A stretch of DNA of 64,000 nucleotides, taken from positions 26,267,864 through 26,331,863 of the forward strand of contig NC_084465.1 of the NCBI RefSeq assembly GCF_027409185.1. The letters run 5' to 3'. The position numbers were made by a program, and so were the translations under genes. The notes beneath the pieces are model-generated. The model was given only the letters and a program-made list of their open reading frames with translations. It had not been told where the DNA came from and did not search any database. Each line of letters begins with the position of its first letter. The first letter of the stretch is position 1. Below, piece after piece: positions 41,901-54,195 of the stretch. This DNA comes from Cynocephalus volans. Its lineage: Eukaryota > Chordata > Mammalia > Dermoptera > Cynocephalidae.

Positions 41901-42293
41901 CCATTTGCTGACAGGTGACTAAATAAATTAGCAGTCTGCTCTCTAGAAACTTTTAGCCTCTAGATCCAGTTACTTGAGGAATGGTATGGAATCATCAATA
42001 CAAAATAGACAAATGGATTGCAAACCTAAGATTCAGGTTATAATAATGTGGGTAATTTTTTAAGTCTTTCCAGCACAATTTTCAATTTATACTCCCCCAG
42101 AAGACTTATATTTGTTTAGAAGAGGCCAGCTCCACATTCGTTTGTGTGGGGTGTTTTTAGATCATAAGTGGAAGCAGGTTGAGATAGGATTGGTATAATT
42201 AAAGAAACATTAAGTTTCTTCCATGTGTGAGGTGCTGTGCAAGCCCTCAGATGAATGACTACCTGTTTTCCACCTTCAAGAAGTTTATAGTTT
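41901..42293. other. Unassigned DNA
   Basis: Nothing recognised. Confidence 0.35.
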
Positions 42294-42380
42294 GGGTCTG
42301 ACCAGTCACTCAGTTGGTTAGTGCACAGTGTTGTAACACCAAGGTCAAGCGTTTGGATCCCCATACCAGCCAGTCACCAA
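42294..42380 (+). mobile_element. t-SINE monomer
   Basis: gtctgaccagtcactcagtt, acaccaaggtcaagcgtttg and gatccccataccagccag. agtttatagt on each side is a probable target duplication. The tail has decayed. Confidence 0.85.
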
Positions 42381-42384
42381 GAAG

Positions 42385-45184
42385 GGTAGTAGTTTATAGT
42401 CCAGGCCAGAAGATACACTGATACACAGATGTTGCATAAGACAAACTGCTAAATGCTCTAGGAAAAGTGTAAAAGAGGAAGAAGTTAATGCTTATGTATA
42501 GAATTGTAGAGAATTTCAAGGAAGACGTAGATTTGAGCCAGACCTTGGAGATGAATGGGAGATGTAGGCTCCATTAGAACAGAGACCTTATCTGTCTTGG
42601 TTTTAATCCCAACACTTGAAACAGTGCCTGGCATATGGTAGACACTCAAAAAAAAAAAAAAGAAAAGAAAAAGAAAAAGTGCATTTGAGGCTGAAGGAAC
42701 ATTGTGAGCAAATGTGCAGAGTGTAGGATATGTTCCAGAAAGAGCAGGTATTCCACTGTGGCTAGAGCTTTGCATTAAGTAGAAGAGAAAGAAGAGAATG
42801 GAAATTGGGCTGGATTGGAGTTTTGTATGTTATTCTAAGGAGTTTGGGCTTGATTCTGTGGGGAAAGGGAAGCTCTTGAAGGATTTTTGAGCAGAGAATG
42901 ACACTTGTGGTTAGGAATATAATTCTCATGTCTCTGAATAGCCTGCATTAGGGGAGACAGGAAGGATTTAAGGGAGGTGTGAGGGCAGTGGCTGTGGGAC
43001 ACGATTTGATAGAAATGTCAGTAATGATTTCAATGTGATTAGTTTGGGCATGAAGAAGGGAGGAAAAATCAAAAAGGACCTTGAGGCTGTGGCCCAGCCA
43101 ATCAAGATAGAGAACTCAGATGGGGAGGGAAGACAGTAGTTATACTTTTAACATATTAAGTTCAGTCATATGTGAAGATATCTGTCTAGAAATGGTATTC
43201 TGGAGTTCAGGAAAGGAGGATTGTGTAGACCTCTCACAAGAGATCTTAATGCCATCCTGTTAAGTAGCATACCTGTGAAACAGAGCTCTAGTCTACCTGA
43301 CAGAGTTTCTGGTGAGTAGGACATTAAGCTGCAATACACAGGAAGTACTAAGTGTATGTACTTTCAAACCGTGATGGTGTATTCTCAGAGGCGATTGAGC
43401 TCATAAGCTTCCTTTCTCAAAGCATCTGTTCTCTTCCACACATCAGGACATCTCTTCAACCCTACGGACTTATTCATTCATCTAGTAGTTTGTTCCTATA
43501 AAAGTTTTTAGTTTGGCCTTTCTAGGGACCCATTCTTCCTGATTTGACTCTTTAATTTTTTTTTTCTTTTGGCAGATCCTTTTAAAGAAGATGATTGCCT
43601 ACAATTTCATTTTTGCTATTTTACTGTCTACAAAGGTATCATTGTAAGTCAGCATTCTAAGGAATTTTCCCACTTGTATTAGCCACATTAAGTAGTTTAT
43701 GAGAATGCTATGTAATCTCTGTGTTAATTTATCTTCTGATGGTAAATTGAACTTCAGCACCTTCCTCTCCACCTCCTATTAGTATCTTGAAGACACCCTC
43801 CTATTCCAGATTATGCAGACCCCCCCAGCCTGCAGCTTCTCCTTTCACTATTTTTCTCCACTAAGGCCTCTACGATTCCATGTTTTGTTTTAGCAAAGGT
43901 TGCATTTCCCATCCAAGTGGAGAGGAAGGCTAAAGCTCAAAGACATTTGATAACTCTCTCTGTCATCCAGCTAAAATGTGGCAGAGCTGCACTTAAATTC
44001 ATCTTCTTTCCCAGCCTTCTGTTCTTTCCATTATAATACAGCTGGGATATCTTTCAAGCACTATGATTCTATGATTTTTTTTTTTCTGAGCTCAAAGTTG
44101 AGATCTGCCTCTCATAGTAGAAAGGAATGTCTTGCAACCATTTATAGGATACTAGTATCCATAAAGGAGTTTTATTCTTGGCTCTTTTTAGATTTTAGCC
44201 AACTTTAATAGACTTAGCAGGTAGAACATTCTCTTTGGGGGCTTTCCTCATGTCCTCATTACCTCTTAAACCAGTTTCGGTTGCCTCAGAGCCAGCTTTT
44301 GAATCCTTTCCACCCTAGTCCATCTTAGCAACAAAAACAACTGCATTGACAGCTTCACCAATGACAAAAGTACAAACACTTCCTTCTCAGTTTTCCTTTC
44401 TGTCTTCAGTCTTACTCCTATCCTGGGTTTTCTTTGGCTTTATATAGCTGCTATGTGGGTCAGTTGACCCATGCCCTTAGAAATGAATGCTGCATTTGAG
44501 CCCTTTAATTAGAGACCGTTTGTTCCATCTTTATCCCATGCCCTCTTCTCTCATTGCTTCTTGACTACAGTTGTGGTGGTGCTCAGGGCTTTTCTTTCCA
44601 GCCTCTCTGGTTGGATTGACGGTTGTGTAGCTGAAGCCAATTAGGAAGAGAGGGAAAGGGGAACATACAAAGGCCTCTGGGTAGGACAGATAAATCATAG
44701 AAATTTGGTCATGTGTACCCAGAAATTATCCAGAGATTCAGATCATTCTAACAATGTATTTTTCAGCTTTCTGTATCTTTCCTATCAACTACCTATCACT
44801 ATCCCAGTAGGCAGATATAGAGGAAAATTGACTATTTCCCCTAGTGGGTTAGTAACAGCCCTCAAGGAACATAAAATGTGAGGCCTGGAAGGGACTCAAG
44901 ATTCATCTCCAAGGCCCTTACTGTTCTCATGAAGAAACCAAAATCACAGACCCAAAATCCTTTTTAGTCTTTGTGTCCATTTCCCAGCCTGTCCAACCTA
45001 ACAAGAACCAAGGAGAAGAAAACACAAGAGGACCTTGAAGCCACAGGGTGGGTTTCAAGCCATTTTGAAGTGATAGTGAAGCAGAGACCGACCAGAGGTT
45101 GCCTCCTAGTGAGACATGAAAGAGAAGAGAGGGAGAAACAGCCTTGAGAAGGAGAACACCTGAACCTGGATTTCACTGCTACTA
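42385..45184. other. Unassigned intergenic DNA
   Basis: No gene recognised. 42590-42680 has an L2/MIR-like end (cagtgcctggcatatggtag) and an A run, and 42830-43110 resembles old MIR/L2 debris. Scattered open frames show no domain. Confidence 0.35.
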
Positions 45185-45440
45185 CAAATAGCTATCGTTG
45201 CGATTACAGCAGTTACAGATTGTTTGCCAAGCACTGGTTGAAGTACTTTATGCATTTTATCTCATTTAAGCCCTATAGCAATCCTGTAAGGTAGGTACAA
45301 TTACTGTCCCTATTTTACAAATGAGGAAGCCAAAGCATAAGTTAGTTCACTTTGCTCAAAATCAATGAGGGTCAGGATTCAAACTCAGGCCATCTGTCTC
45401 CAGAGCCTGTGCTCCTAACACCGTACTGTCTGCCTCCTAA
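45185..45440 (+). mobile_element. MIR SINE
   Basis: Clear MIR order: gccaagcactggttgaagta, ttatctcatttaagccctat, attttacaaatgaggaagcc, then aactcaggccatctgtctcc. Confidence 0.8.
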
Positions 45441-45731
45441 CCAAGGAGAAAGTTCAGAAAAGGAAGAAGTATATGCAGACTATGTTTAATGCATTGTTAC
45501 TTACAGTAAGCAGTTGAAAATAACCTAACATGTACAGTATCAGTTGATGGACTATAACTCAAGCCATCAGAATGATCATTGTAAGGATTATGTAGCAGTG
45601 TGGAAAGTTGTTTGTGATATAAATGAAAAATAATTTAACTGTGACTAAAAGAAACTTTAAGAAAATGAATAGTCAGTCTACTAAAATGGGGATGTATAAT
45701 TTTCTTTGAATTTCCTTTTTTAATATATATA
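45441..45731. other. Unassigned DNA
   Basis: Nothing recognised. Confidence 0.35.
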
Positions 45732-45840
45732 TATTTGGCTGGCCAATATGGAGATCTGAACCCTTGACCTTGGTGTTACAGTGCCTTGGTGTTACAGTTG
45801 GTTAGTTCAGCTCTAACCAACTGAACTAACTGGCCAGCCC
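45732..45840 (-). mobile_element. t-SINE with internal duplication and small inversion
   Basis: The antisense body carries ccttggtgttacag twice. The second copy is followed by ttggttagttcag in the opposite sense, which pairs with the ordinary ctaaccaactgaac that follows. A fold-back or template-switch scar. Confidence 0.85.
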
Positions 45841-46266
45841 TGGATTTCTATTACTGTTTGTGCAATGAATTTAAAAAATTGTGTCCTTAGTCTTTATAAT
45901 TCTATAAACAGTAAGTGGCCTAACAAAGATTTCCAGTAACTTTAATGTCCTTCCTTCCCCAGTATCTAAATTTTTGTGCTTTATTGTTTCTCCTGTTCTT
46001 TTTTGTATGCCTTTGATATAAGGGAGGTGAGAACAACAGAAAAGTAATAGCAGTAAGTGACATCATTAAGAAAGAAGTTTTAGTTTGAAAGTTGCCAGAT
46101 AATATATAGCCTAGTTTTAATAAATGTTTTGTATGCAAACAACTGAGAAATATTCTTTGTAGCTTACTAGCTCATACTAGGTATCAGGTGTTCACTTTGT
46201 ACAGTTTATAGACTGTGCAGGAAAGTTATCTGTTCTAAATCATGTAGTAAGAATAGAGCATACAGG
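45841..46266. other. Unassigned DNA
   Basis: Nothing recognised. Confidence 0.35.
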
Positions 46267-46357
46267 CCTGGCTGGTTAGCTCAGTTGTTTAGAGAGCTGT
46301 GTTGTAACACCAAGGTCAAGGATTTGGATCCCTATACTGGCCAGCCACCAAAAAAAA
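46267..46357 (+). mobile_element. t-SINE monomer
   Basis: cctggctggttagctcagtt to actggccagccacc and an A tail. The 15-base target duplication agaatagagcataca is exact. Confidence 0.93.
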
Positions 46358-46499
46358 GAATAGAGCATACAATTATTATTTGTCGAATAAAAGTAAAATA
46401 AAACTTAAAAAAGAATAGAGGGAGCTCTACCTTCCTTTTCTCCCTTTCTTGCAAGTCTCCTTCAATCCACCCTCACTCCAGAATGGAATCTAGTTAATC

Positions 46500-46588
46500 C
46501 TTTTTTTTTAGTGGCTGGCCGGTATCAGAACCCTTGACATTGGTGGTGTAACACCACGCTCTAACCAAGTGAGCTAACTGGCCAGCCT
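46500..46588 (-). mobile_element. t-SINE monomer
   Basis: Poly(T), agtggctggccggtatcaga, then gagctaactggccagcc. tagttaatcc and tagttagtcc flank it. Confidence 0.9.
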
Positions 46589-46629
46589 AGTTAGTCCTTT
46601 TCTGAGCTGAGTTTCTAAATAGCTGTTGA

Positions 46630-47130
46630 AAAAGCAGTGGCTGCACACCCATGTTCATTGCAGCACTATTCACAATAACCAAGGTGCGGAAACAACCTAG
46701 GTGTCCACCAATAGATGAATAGATAAAGAAAATGTGGCATGTACATATGATGGAATATTATTCAGACTTAAAAAAAAAAAAAGAAGAAATCTTGTCATAC
46801 CCTGCAACATAGTTGAACCTTGAGGACATTTTGCTAAGTGAAATAAGCCAGTGACAAAAAGACAAATACTGCATGATTCCACTTATGTGAGGGATCTAAA
46901 GTAATCAAACTCACAGAAACAGAACGTAGACTGTTGTTACAAGGGGCTGGGGACAGAGGGAGAAATGGGGAGGAGTTCTTCAGTGGGGGTAGAGTTTCAG
47001 TTTTGCAAGATGGAAAAGTTCTAGAGGTTTGTTGTGCAACAATATGCATAAAGTTATCACTACAAAACTGTACACTTAAAAATGGTCAGGATGGTAAATT
47101 GTGTTATGTGTTTTTTACCACAATAAAAGA
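46630..47130 (+). mobile_element. L1 3' end: ORF2 terminus and 3' UTR
   Basis: ttcattgcagcactattcac, tggaatattattcagactta, cactgcatgattccact-type phrases, and a 3' end at gtacacttaaaaatggtcag. Decayed, with an A run inside the old coding part. Confidence 0.85.
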
Positions 47131-48626
47131 AAGCAAGCAATGGCCACTTTTACTGCCACCAACTTTTTATATATAAGAACAAGATCACTACTTGAATTCT
47201 GTCCCCTTAATCCTTCCCATCTAAGTTTGGGCAGTATCATTCATCATCCCTTTTCCTTCTATTTACATGTCTGATTATGTCTTTGCTCTTAGACTCTAGC
47301 TGTGTCATGTCTTGGTTTTCCTTGGAGCTTAAGTTGCTCCTTCTCTAATACGGGAAGAAAATGGATGTGAAACCAGAAGTGAGACCTTTTTTCTATAGAT
47401 CCAGAGAAATTAGATTTCAAAGGAAATGTGAATTAACAGACATTAAGTGATTAGACAATCTCCCCTTCTTAAGGATCATGCCATCTCTCAAGTGTCCAAG
47501 AGCTGGGGTAAGTTACTATAGTCTACTTGTGATTGACTCAAGGTTGAGTATACGGCCTTAGTGCCAAGCAGTGGCTCTGGCAGTACTCAGCAGAACCACT
47601 AGATGTCACCAGTGTTCCACATCTGACTTCCTTGCCTGGCTTGAATTGCAGAGACAAGACTACCTCCCCACTTGATACTAACCACCAGCAGATCAACAGT
47701 GGACAGTACAGCACTTTATTTTTCAAATGGTTTATTCTTATCTCAGAGTCATTCTTACTTTGTCCCTATTTTCTTACAGGTCTCTCCTAAACCAACTTAA
47801 GCTCTTTGAAGCTGAAGCTGAATGGTTTCTGCCATAAGCTATTCCAGTGATGGAAAAAGACCGAAAGCACTAAGACAGTCAATAGGGAGAAAAAAATGAA
47901 GAAAATGGAGAGAATGAATATTTACTGAGGAGTTAGAGAAAGGAAAAAAACTGCCTAAATTTAAAGTCCAGGTTAGGACGCTGTGTCCAGGATTCGAGGC
48001 ATGAGCAACAAGGATAAGAACCAGGTTGAATGGGAAGTCAGCTGGAAAAGGAAACCTGGGGGAAGATAAGCCATTGGCAGCCACATGGGCACACACAGAA
48101 AAGCACTGAGGCAGCCCTCCCGAGGTGTTATGCTTGTGCCTGGTCTCAGCACCATTGCTTGGGGTTGGGTCACTCCAGGGCCAACACAAAGTTAGGCAAG
48201 CCACTAATGAAGCTTTGAGGACATGTTCATAGAGGCACAGGCCAGAGTGGTGTGTCATCATGGTCACAATGCAGCCCACATGACCTTTTTTGTATGAGGA
48301 TTCCAAAGTCTGTGACTAATGCTAATTAACCCTGACTCATGGTAGCACTTAGCACAAAGAGGTCATTATCACCACTGAATCGAGTGGGGAAACTGAGGTA
48401 TGGAGTGGGGAAGCAGCTTTGCTCCATTAGTCAGTGGCACCAGGCCACAAGTTTATCGCTGCTCTGCTCAAATGCCCGTGATGCTGCCCTTGATAATCAG
48501 GAGCAAATACTTGCAACAGGGCAGTCCAGGTGGAGGGGAGGAGGAAAAGGGACCTTTGCTCAGTGCTGTTTCCATGCAGAGTAGAGCCATAGAACTGGAA
48601 ACTCAGAGTTGCAAGGACTACTTGGA
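47131..48626. other. Unassigned intergenic DNA
   Basis: No gene or repeat recognised. Overlapping open frames near 47839-48306 on the - strand and 48339-48630 on the + strand resemble no family known to me. Confidence 0.35.
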
Positions 48627-48640
48627 CTAACATCACAAGT

Positions 48641-50066
48641 TATTTTTTTTCAAAGAAAATGTAATTTTATTAATATTTTTTACATTCTTGGATGTTGTTG
48701 CAGAGCATTTGGGAGGGAAGGGGAGAGGGGAAAGGGGAAGGAAATGGGATGGAAGAAGGAGGAAGGAGGAGGGGCAGGATTGAAGCCTCTGGCACCCCCC
48801 TCATTCCCACAGGGGAGATCAGGGGCCTTCCAGCGGTGGCTTGGTCATTGCCAGGCTGTGTGCAGATTGTCATGGGGGTGTGGCAAAAGCCCTCACCTCC
48901 CACCGTCCCAGCTTGGGAACACAGGGCCCTTCTTGCTGTGGATGGTCATTGCTGGGCTGGTTGCACGTTGGGGAGTGTGGCCAAGGCCCTCGGCCCCCAC
49001 CCTTGGAATTGATTGTGGGTGTTGGGGGGGCATTGCTGAGGCCCCTGGCCCTCCACCCTTTCTGGCTTGGTAGCCCAGGGGACTTCCAGTCCTTCTAGGT
49101 GTTATAGGTGTTCTTTGGTGAAATGAGATATTTACTAGTTAATATGAAACTTTGTCTCTGGTTGCAGATACTTCATTTTTTCTTTCATTTCTGTGATGGA
49201 TTATTTGCTGTACCCACTGTTTAAACTGCGCCAGAACTAATTTGTTGTCCTTTGCTTACTTCTAAAATGAGGAAACTTCCTGTGGGGACTAGTACTTGAG
49301 CTCTGTGGTTGAGCTAAATTGCTGCTTTGCTGCTGATTCCCTAGGGAAGGCTTTTTGTGCATCTCAGGTTTTAATGGTTGACTTTAAAGATACTTCCGGC
49401 TCGTGAGAGATCCCTTGCACCTGGTTTGTGTAGAAACTCTGGTCTGGGCCTGAGTCTTCATCAAACTGCGCTCCATGCAATTCTGTATTCCTGACCAATC
49501 TCCTCTGAGTGGTCCTGCACTGATTGGGGGGCAGATCAGCTTTCGTTGCTGTGCCCCAGTGTTCTCCCGGTGGGTCTGTCTCCCCCACCACCCATGCTGC
49601 AAACTCTTCCCATGGGATGGGCCATATGCTGGTCCCTTGCAATGACTCACTGGCCTCTGAGTGGCTCCTTTTTTTCAGTTGTTGTCGCTCCTCTCTCCTA
49701 TGTAAGTCCATGGGAACCCTATTAGTGGTATTGCGAGCCTGGGGACCACCATGGCCTTCTTCTCCCTGGCCACTTCCAGGTGACTTCATCCGAAAGGCAC
49801 AGCTGTGGCTTTTGCCAGCTCCTGCTCCATGCGCTCAGCAGCTCCAGCCTGGACGCGGCTAGGATTCGAAATGGTTGGAGTGGTTTTTTCTTTCTCTCAT
49901 CGTGGTTTCTCCTGTCTTCATGTACTCCATAGGTCTCTCCTCCTTTTCCCCTGAGCTCTAGCAGCCCCCAGCTTGGCTGTTGTTGCTTCTTTATAGTTGT
50001 AAATTGGTTGATTTGTGGGAGATAGTGACTCTGGGACCGTCTATTCCACCATCTTGACCAGAAGCC
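48641..50066 (-). mobile_element. Composite retroelement: L1-type 5' UTR joined to a VNTR-like 3' module
   Basis: Read on the - strand it starts at 50066 with gggcttctggtcaagatggt, the form of a mammalian L1 5' end. It continues through about 980 bp of L1-like 5' UTR with a 141-codon open frame (49789-49364). At about 49087 it changes into ~100-bp repeat units, then a C/T-rich tract, then AATAAA and an A tail at 48650-48643. Probable 14-bp target duplications, ctaacatcacaagt (48627-48640) and ctaacaccacaatt (50067-50080), differ at two bases. No ORF2 or usual L1 3' UTR is present. The 3' module is shared with 3589-4007. It may be a non-autonomous family or one L1 with a large internal loss. 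Confidence 0.75.
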
Positions 50067-50080
50067 CTAACACCACAATT

Positions 50081-50244
50081 TCTACAATGAGGAATCTGAA
50101 AGCCAGAGCAAGGAGCGACAGCCAAGATCACACTGTGGGCTGTGGCTAAGCCAGGCCTAGAATCCTGAGGCTCCATGCTCAGTCCCCTTCCTGCTCCACA
50201 GTCACAATGACAGAGCAGGAGGAAGAAGTGTTCTGTGAGAGTTA
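50081..50244. other. Unassigned DNA, MIR-like
   Basis: aatgaggaatctgaaagcca and gtggctaagccaggcctaga resemble the end of a MIR. Short and uncertain. Confidence 0.4.
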
Positions 50245-50500
50245 AGAGCACTGGCTCTAGCTCCAGTAGCCTGGCAGGTAGACCTTGCAGGCTCTAGATC
50301 CTGTAGTTTGGGTTCAAATCCTGATTCACGGGTCCCCAGCTGTGTGCTTCAGAGCCAGCTACTCAGCCTCAGTTTCTTCACCTGTAAAGTGAGGATAATA
50401 GTAGTAGCTATATCATAGGGGTGTTTTGAGAATTAAATGAGATATATGAAGTGTTTAGAACAGTACGTGGCACATGGGAAGTGCTCAGTATTAGCTGTTT
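50245..50500 (+). mobile_element. MIR SINE
   Basis: A well-preserved order: agagcactggctctagctcc, tgggttcaaatcctgattca, tcagtttcttcacctgtaaa, ataatagtagtagctatatc, then cagtacgtggcacatgggaa. Confidence 0.85.
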
Positions 50501-51405
50501 GTTTAGTATTATTTAAATGAGGCAGGTGTGGCAATCCTTAGCTGCACACCTGGCCTCTCAGCCACCCTGTTGGCTTAAACCCGATCATCTCTCTGGCCAG
50601 TGTCTTCAGTTTGCCAGTCTTTTGGATCTCCTGAGGTATGGAGCACTGAAACAATAGGTGTTGGGAGCAGGAAAAGGAAATCAGAATTTTTTCACCAGAT
50701 TGCTATAGCTAGGGCTCTATATGCCCTACATGCCATGATCAGACAGTGCAGGTGCTGGTGGTTCAGCTCCAGGCCCAGCTTTAGAAGCATCAGGAAGCAC
50801 CTTGGGCAACAAGACACAAACCAAGATAACCACATTCCTACCAGTCTCCTCAGGCCCTGGCTTCAGGCCTGGCAAGGCCACCCTCAGGAGGTGGTGGTAC
50901 AGTGACGACAGGAAAGCTAATTACAGGTATCTCCCTGCTGGGTTGAGAATACTGGCTTGTTTGTCCAGCACAGCTTACCTGAGTCACCCATCCTGGAGCC
51001 TGCAGCCACCTGGGGCTGGAGCTGAACCAGCAGGCTGCCAGGAGTCTGAAAGCCTCCTGTATGCTGAACCTGGCTGGTGCCAGCACCACTGGCTTGCTCT
51101 CCCCTCAGAAAGCAACTCAAGGAAGTTTAGCTCCATAGACAGAGCTCCAAACTGAGTGAAGAGCCTGGCTGGGGCCTGACAACAGGCCAAACACTCCAGG
51201 GTCCATTCTGGGATGAGCAGAATGAGAGCTGAGGCCTCAGAGTCTTTGGAAAATCATGTCCACGGATCAGAGGCAAAACTACGAGGGAGGGAATGGATGG
51301 GGCAGCGGCTGCCTCCTCCCCTCCGTCCCATCCCCCATACCACCCGGCCACTCTGTGCCCCACTGGCCTTTGGGGGGCCCTGGACACACTTTGGTTTTTG
51401 TTTTG
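50501..51405. other. Unassigned, moderately GC-rich DNA
   Basis: No gene recognised. Open frames overlap in several frames on both strands, as expected from higher GC content. Confidence 0.35.
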
Positions 51406-51406
51406 T

Positions 51407-51502
51407 TTTGAGTTTTTGGCAGTCAGCTGGTATGGGGCTCTGAACCCTTGACCTTGGTATTCTAATACTGTGTTCTAACCAATTGAGCTAACCAGCCAGC
51501 CC
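51407..51502 (-). mobile_element. t-SINE monomer
   Basis: T-rich tail with TTTTG units, gcagtcagctggtatggggc, then gagctaaccagccagcccc. Confidence 0.9.
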
Positions 51503-52444
51503 CCCAGGCACCCTTGCCAAGCCCCAGCACTGCCCAGGCCCACCTGCCACTCAGCAGTGATCTGGGCTCAACCTGGGGATTTTCCAAAGTAAAATGAGGA
51601 AGAAAACAGGGGCTATATGTCACGATGAAAGGTCTTAAAGTATTTTCTAGTTCTATTGTAATTTTTTCAAACAGTATAAAAATGAGAATGAAAGTCCCCT
51701 GCCCCTTCTCACTCACTGAGTGAGAGAAACGAGAGGGTCGTGACTGAGGAGAAAAGCTGTGGGGTGCCTTCTGTGGGACTGAAGGGAAGACACCCTCGAG
51801 GATATTTCCATGGAAGGGACCAGCTGTGGCACAACTGGCAAAGGGAACCTGAGAAGACCTGAGGGGGACACCTGGGGGTGTGACAGGAGACACGGGAAGC
51901 AGTGTTTTAAGGCAGTGATCCCATAGGCCTAGGAATGTGGCTCTTGCCCAAGAAAGAGAGCTAACGAGCCCCCATAAATTTAAGTACTGTCCGAAAGAGA
52001 AGGGCACCGAGAAAGGGGATCACACAGGGCCTGCCTCCCCTCAGCCGTGGTCCCACTTGTCTCCCTCCCTCACTGTTGCTCCCACGTCATTAGAGGTGGG
52101 CAGTGGCACCCCCTGCTGTGCAGTCAGTGCCCCATGAAAAGCCTTAGCACGCCTGTTGCCACCCCTTGCCCCTCACGCTTTCTAGTTGGTGAGGAAGTGA
52201 GGCCGATGACAGACTATCCCCCGAGGGAAGGGAGAGGCGGGAGGGTGGAGGAAGACCTAGTTCTGGCCTTGCTGACTAACACATGACCTCACTGTCATAA
52301 TGACTGGCTTTGTGGTTAACCTTCCAACCTGGGGTGCCTCCCCACCTGGACTTCAGGATGGCCTCATACAGGACATCATGCTGTTGGTGGGCAGGGAGCA
52401 GCCATGGGCTTCATAAAGCAGAAGCCAGTCAAGTGTGGTCCCCA
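51503..52444. other. Unassigned, GC-rich DNA
   Basis: No repeat or gene recognised. The - strand open frame 52007-51462 runs into the SINE and lacks any domain. Confidence 0.35.
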
Positions 52445-52550
52445 GGGGGCTGGCTGGTTGGCTCAGTTGGTTAGAGCGTGGTGTTGATAACACCAAGGTC
52501 AAGGGTTCAGATCCCCATACTGGCCAGCTGCCCAATAAATAAATAAAAAT
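52445..52550 (+). mobile_element. t-SINE monomer, closest copy to tRNA-Ile
   Basis: ggctcagttggttagagcgt, then gataacaccaaggtcaaggg and gatccccatactggccagct follow human tRNA-Ile almost base for base, apart from a change in the anticodon region. The tail is AATA-rich. Confidence 0.95.
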
Positions 52551-54195
52551 GGGACTGTTGTTTGATCCCAGGTTTTGGCACCAAAAAAAAAAAAAGTAAA
52601 TAAAAATGGATCTATCCTATAAAACAGTACACACGATCTAAGTACACCCAGTGCTCAGCACACAGGAGGCAACATGGTACAGGGGAGGCCCACAGTGGAA
52701 CAGGGAACCAGCCTGTCCCAGTGGCCCAGCTCTGGCTCATTCATCCTGGTGACCTGCTTTCCAGGTAGTAATAAGTATCTGAAATTATTCAGAACAACTT
52801 ATTGATACTCAGAACATGTCAAAGAACCTTTAGGAAAAGTTTGAAACTCTGTCACACACATACACCCCCCCCCCCCCAGCACATGAGGTGTGACAGGCTG
52901 CATAAGGACTTGATTTGGGGACAGGAGGTGCTACCACAGGTAGGAACAGTGACTAGTGCCTGAGACAAGGACAGGGAAAAAGCGGAAGGGAGAGACGGCA
53001 TGGAATGTTGACAGCCAAAGAAGAAAGCCCTGAGAAATCAGCCTGAGAAGCTCCCAGGCTTTGGGTTGGAAGAAAGGGGAATCAGGCAGTTACCGAGGCA
53101 GAGGCTGACATTTCTCCTTCCATGATCCTGCAGGCCTGCAGTTGGTGCCTGCTCTGCCAACTGAAGAGCAGGAGGTTTGGGCTGTAGGGCTGGGCCCCAT
53201 CTCTGAGCTGCTGCCCACTGAGCCAGAGCAAGCAGCAGAGGCTGGTGGACTGTGGTGGATGCCAGAACTGGAATTAACGCTGCGGAACAGGTCACCACAT
53301 CTGAGGCAAGTAAAGCAAGCCTTTGAGAATTCTGATACTTGCCTCCTCGATTGCCCAAGTGGGAATTTAGTGCCACCCAGGGCCCCCAGATCTTTTGAGG
53401 AGTCCCAAAGTGGTGCTTCACACGTGTCCACAAGCCAGTCTGTCACGGACAGTCACCATGAGGCATCTTACGTCAGATTCTCTGTCTCTGGCCTCAGCTC
53501 ATACTGGCTGACCTCACGTACCTCTAAGCTATTTGAGGGAGCCAAAGCTGCCATGTTTCTGGGTGCCCCAAGAAGTTGCATTTCCTGGCTATGTGGGGAT
53601 ACTAACCCTCTCCCCAATTCGGGGCCAGCCTTGTCAGTGCACCCCAAAGCTGCAGTGCGTGGCCCAAGTCTCGAAAGCTGTTTGTGAACAGTTGGGTTAG
53701 CTTCTGACCCTTATCCTCAAACCATGGGCTTGAACTGAGACCAAGGACCTAAAGGAGGAAAGGACACCCACCTGGTCAGCCCTCCTCTCCACTAAGATCC
53801 TCCCTCTGCCCTTTTCCTTTGGCACTTGAAGGCAGTTCTAGCTCCTGGGAACCAGGAAACATCCAACATCCCCAATTCAGGAAGAAGCTGTTCCTTTATG
53901 TTTGTGATTGTCCACAAGATAGACTTTAGTGTTTTTTCCTGAAACAAAGGAACTGGGTATCCTATAGGTACACGGAAACTTTATACAGGAACAGAATTCC
54001 AATGAGAGATTGGTTTTGATTCTTCCCTTGGCTCATTGAAAATCTTAGGACTGAATTTCTAAAGAGCACAACATTGCATAAGTGTATGAGGAATAAATAA
54101 GACAAATTGGAGCCTTGGAAGATGTGAAGTCATGTGTAAGATGACCTTTGATCTCTCAGAACTTCTTACCTGCCCTCCACTACATGTTTCTTTCC
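52551..54195. other. Unassigned, moderately GC-rich DNA
   Basis: A poly(C) run at about 52866-52878 and a GT/CA-rich flank are the only obvious structures. The open frames at 53142-53687 (+) and 53038-53446 (-) overlap and resemble no known family. Confidence 0.35.

Noticed and set aside
49364..49789. A 141-codon open frame on the - strand as a host gene
   Set aside because: It lies wholly within the L1-like 5' UTR part of the composite element.
51462..52007. A 181-codon open frame on the - strand
   Set aside because: Its last part runs into a SINE and the remainder shows no domain or conservation that I can see.
52445..52550. A possible functional tRNA-Ile gene
   Set aside because: The body is close to tRNA-Ile, but the anticodon arm is altered, an A-rich tail follows and many similar copies exist. 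It is a SINE, like all other tRNA-like hits in the window.
53038..53687. Overlapping open frames of 181 (+) and 131/118 (-) codons
   Set aside because: Both strands are open in a GC-richer stretch, with no recognised domain, no splice context and no promoter evidence.
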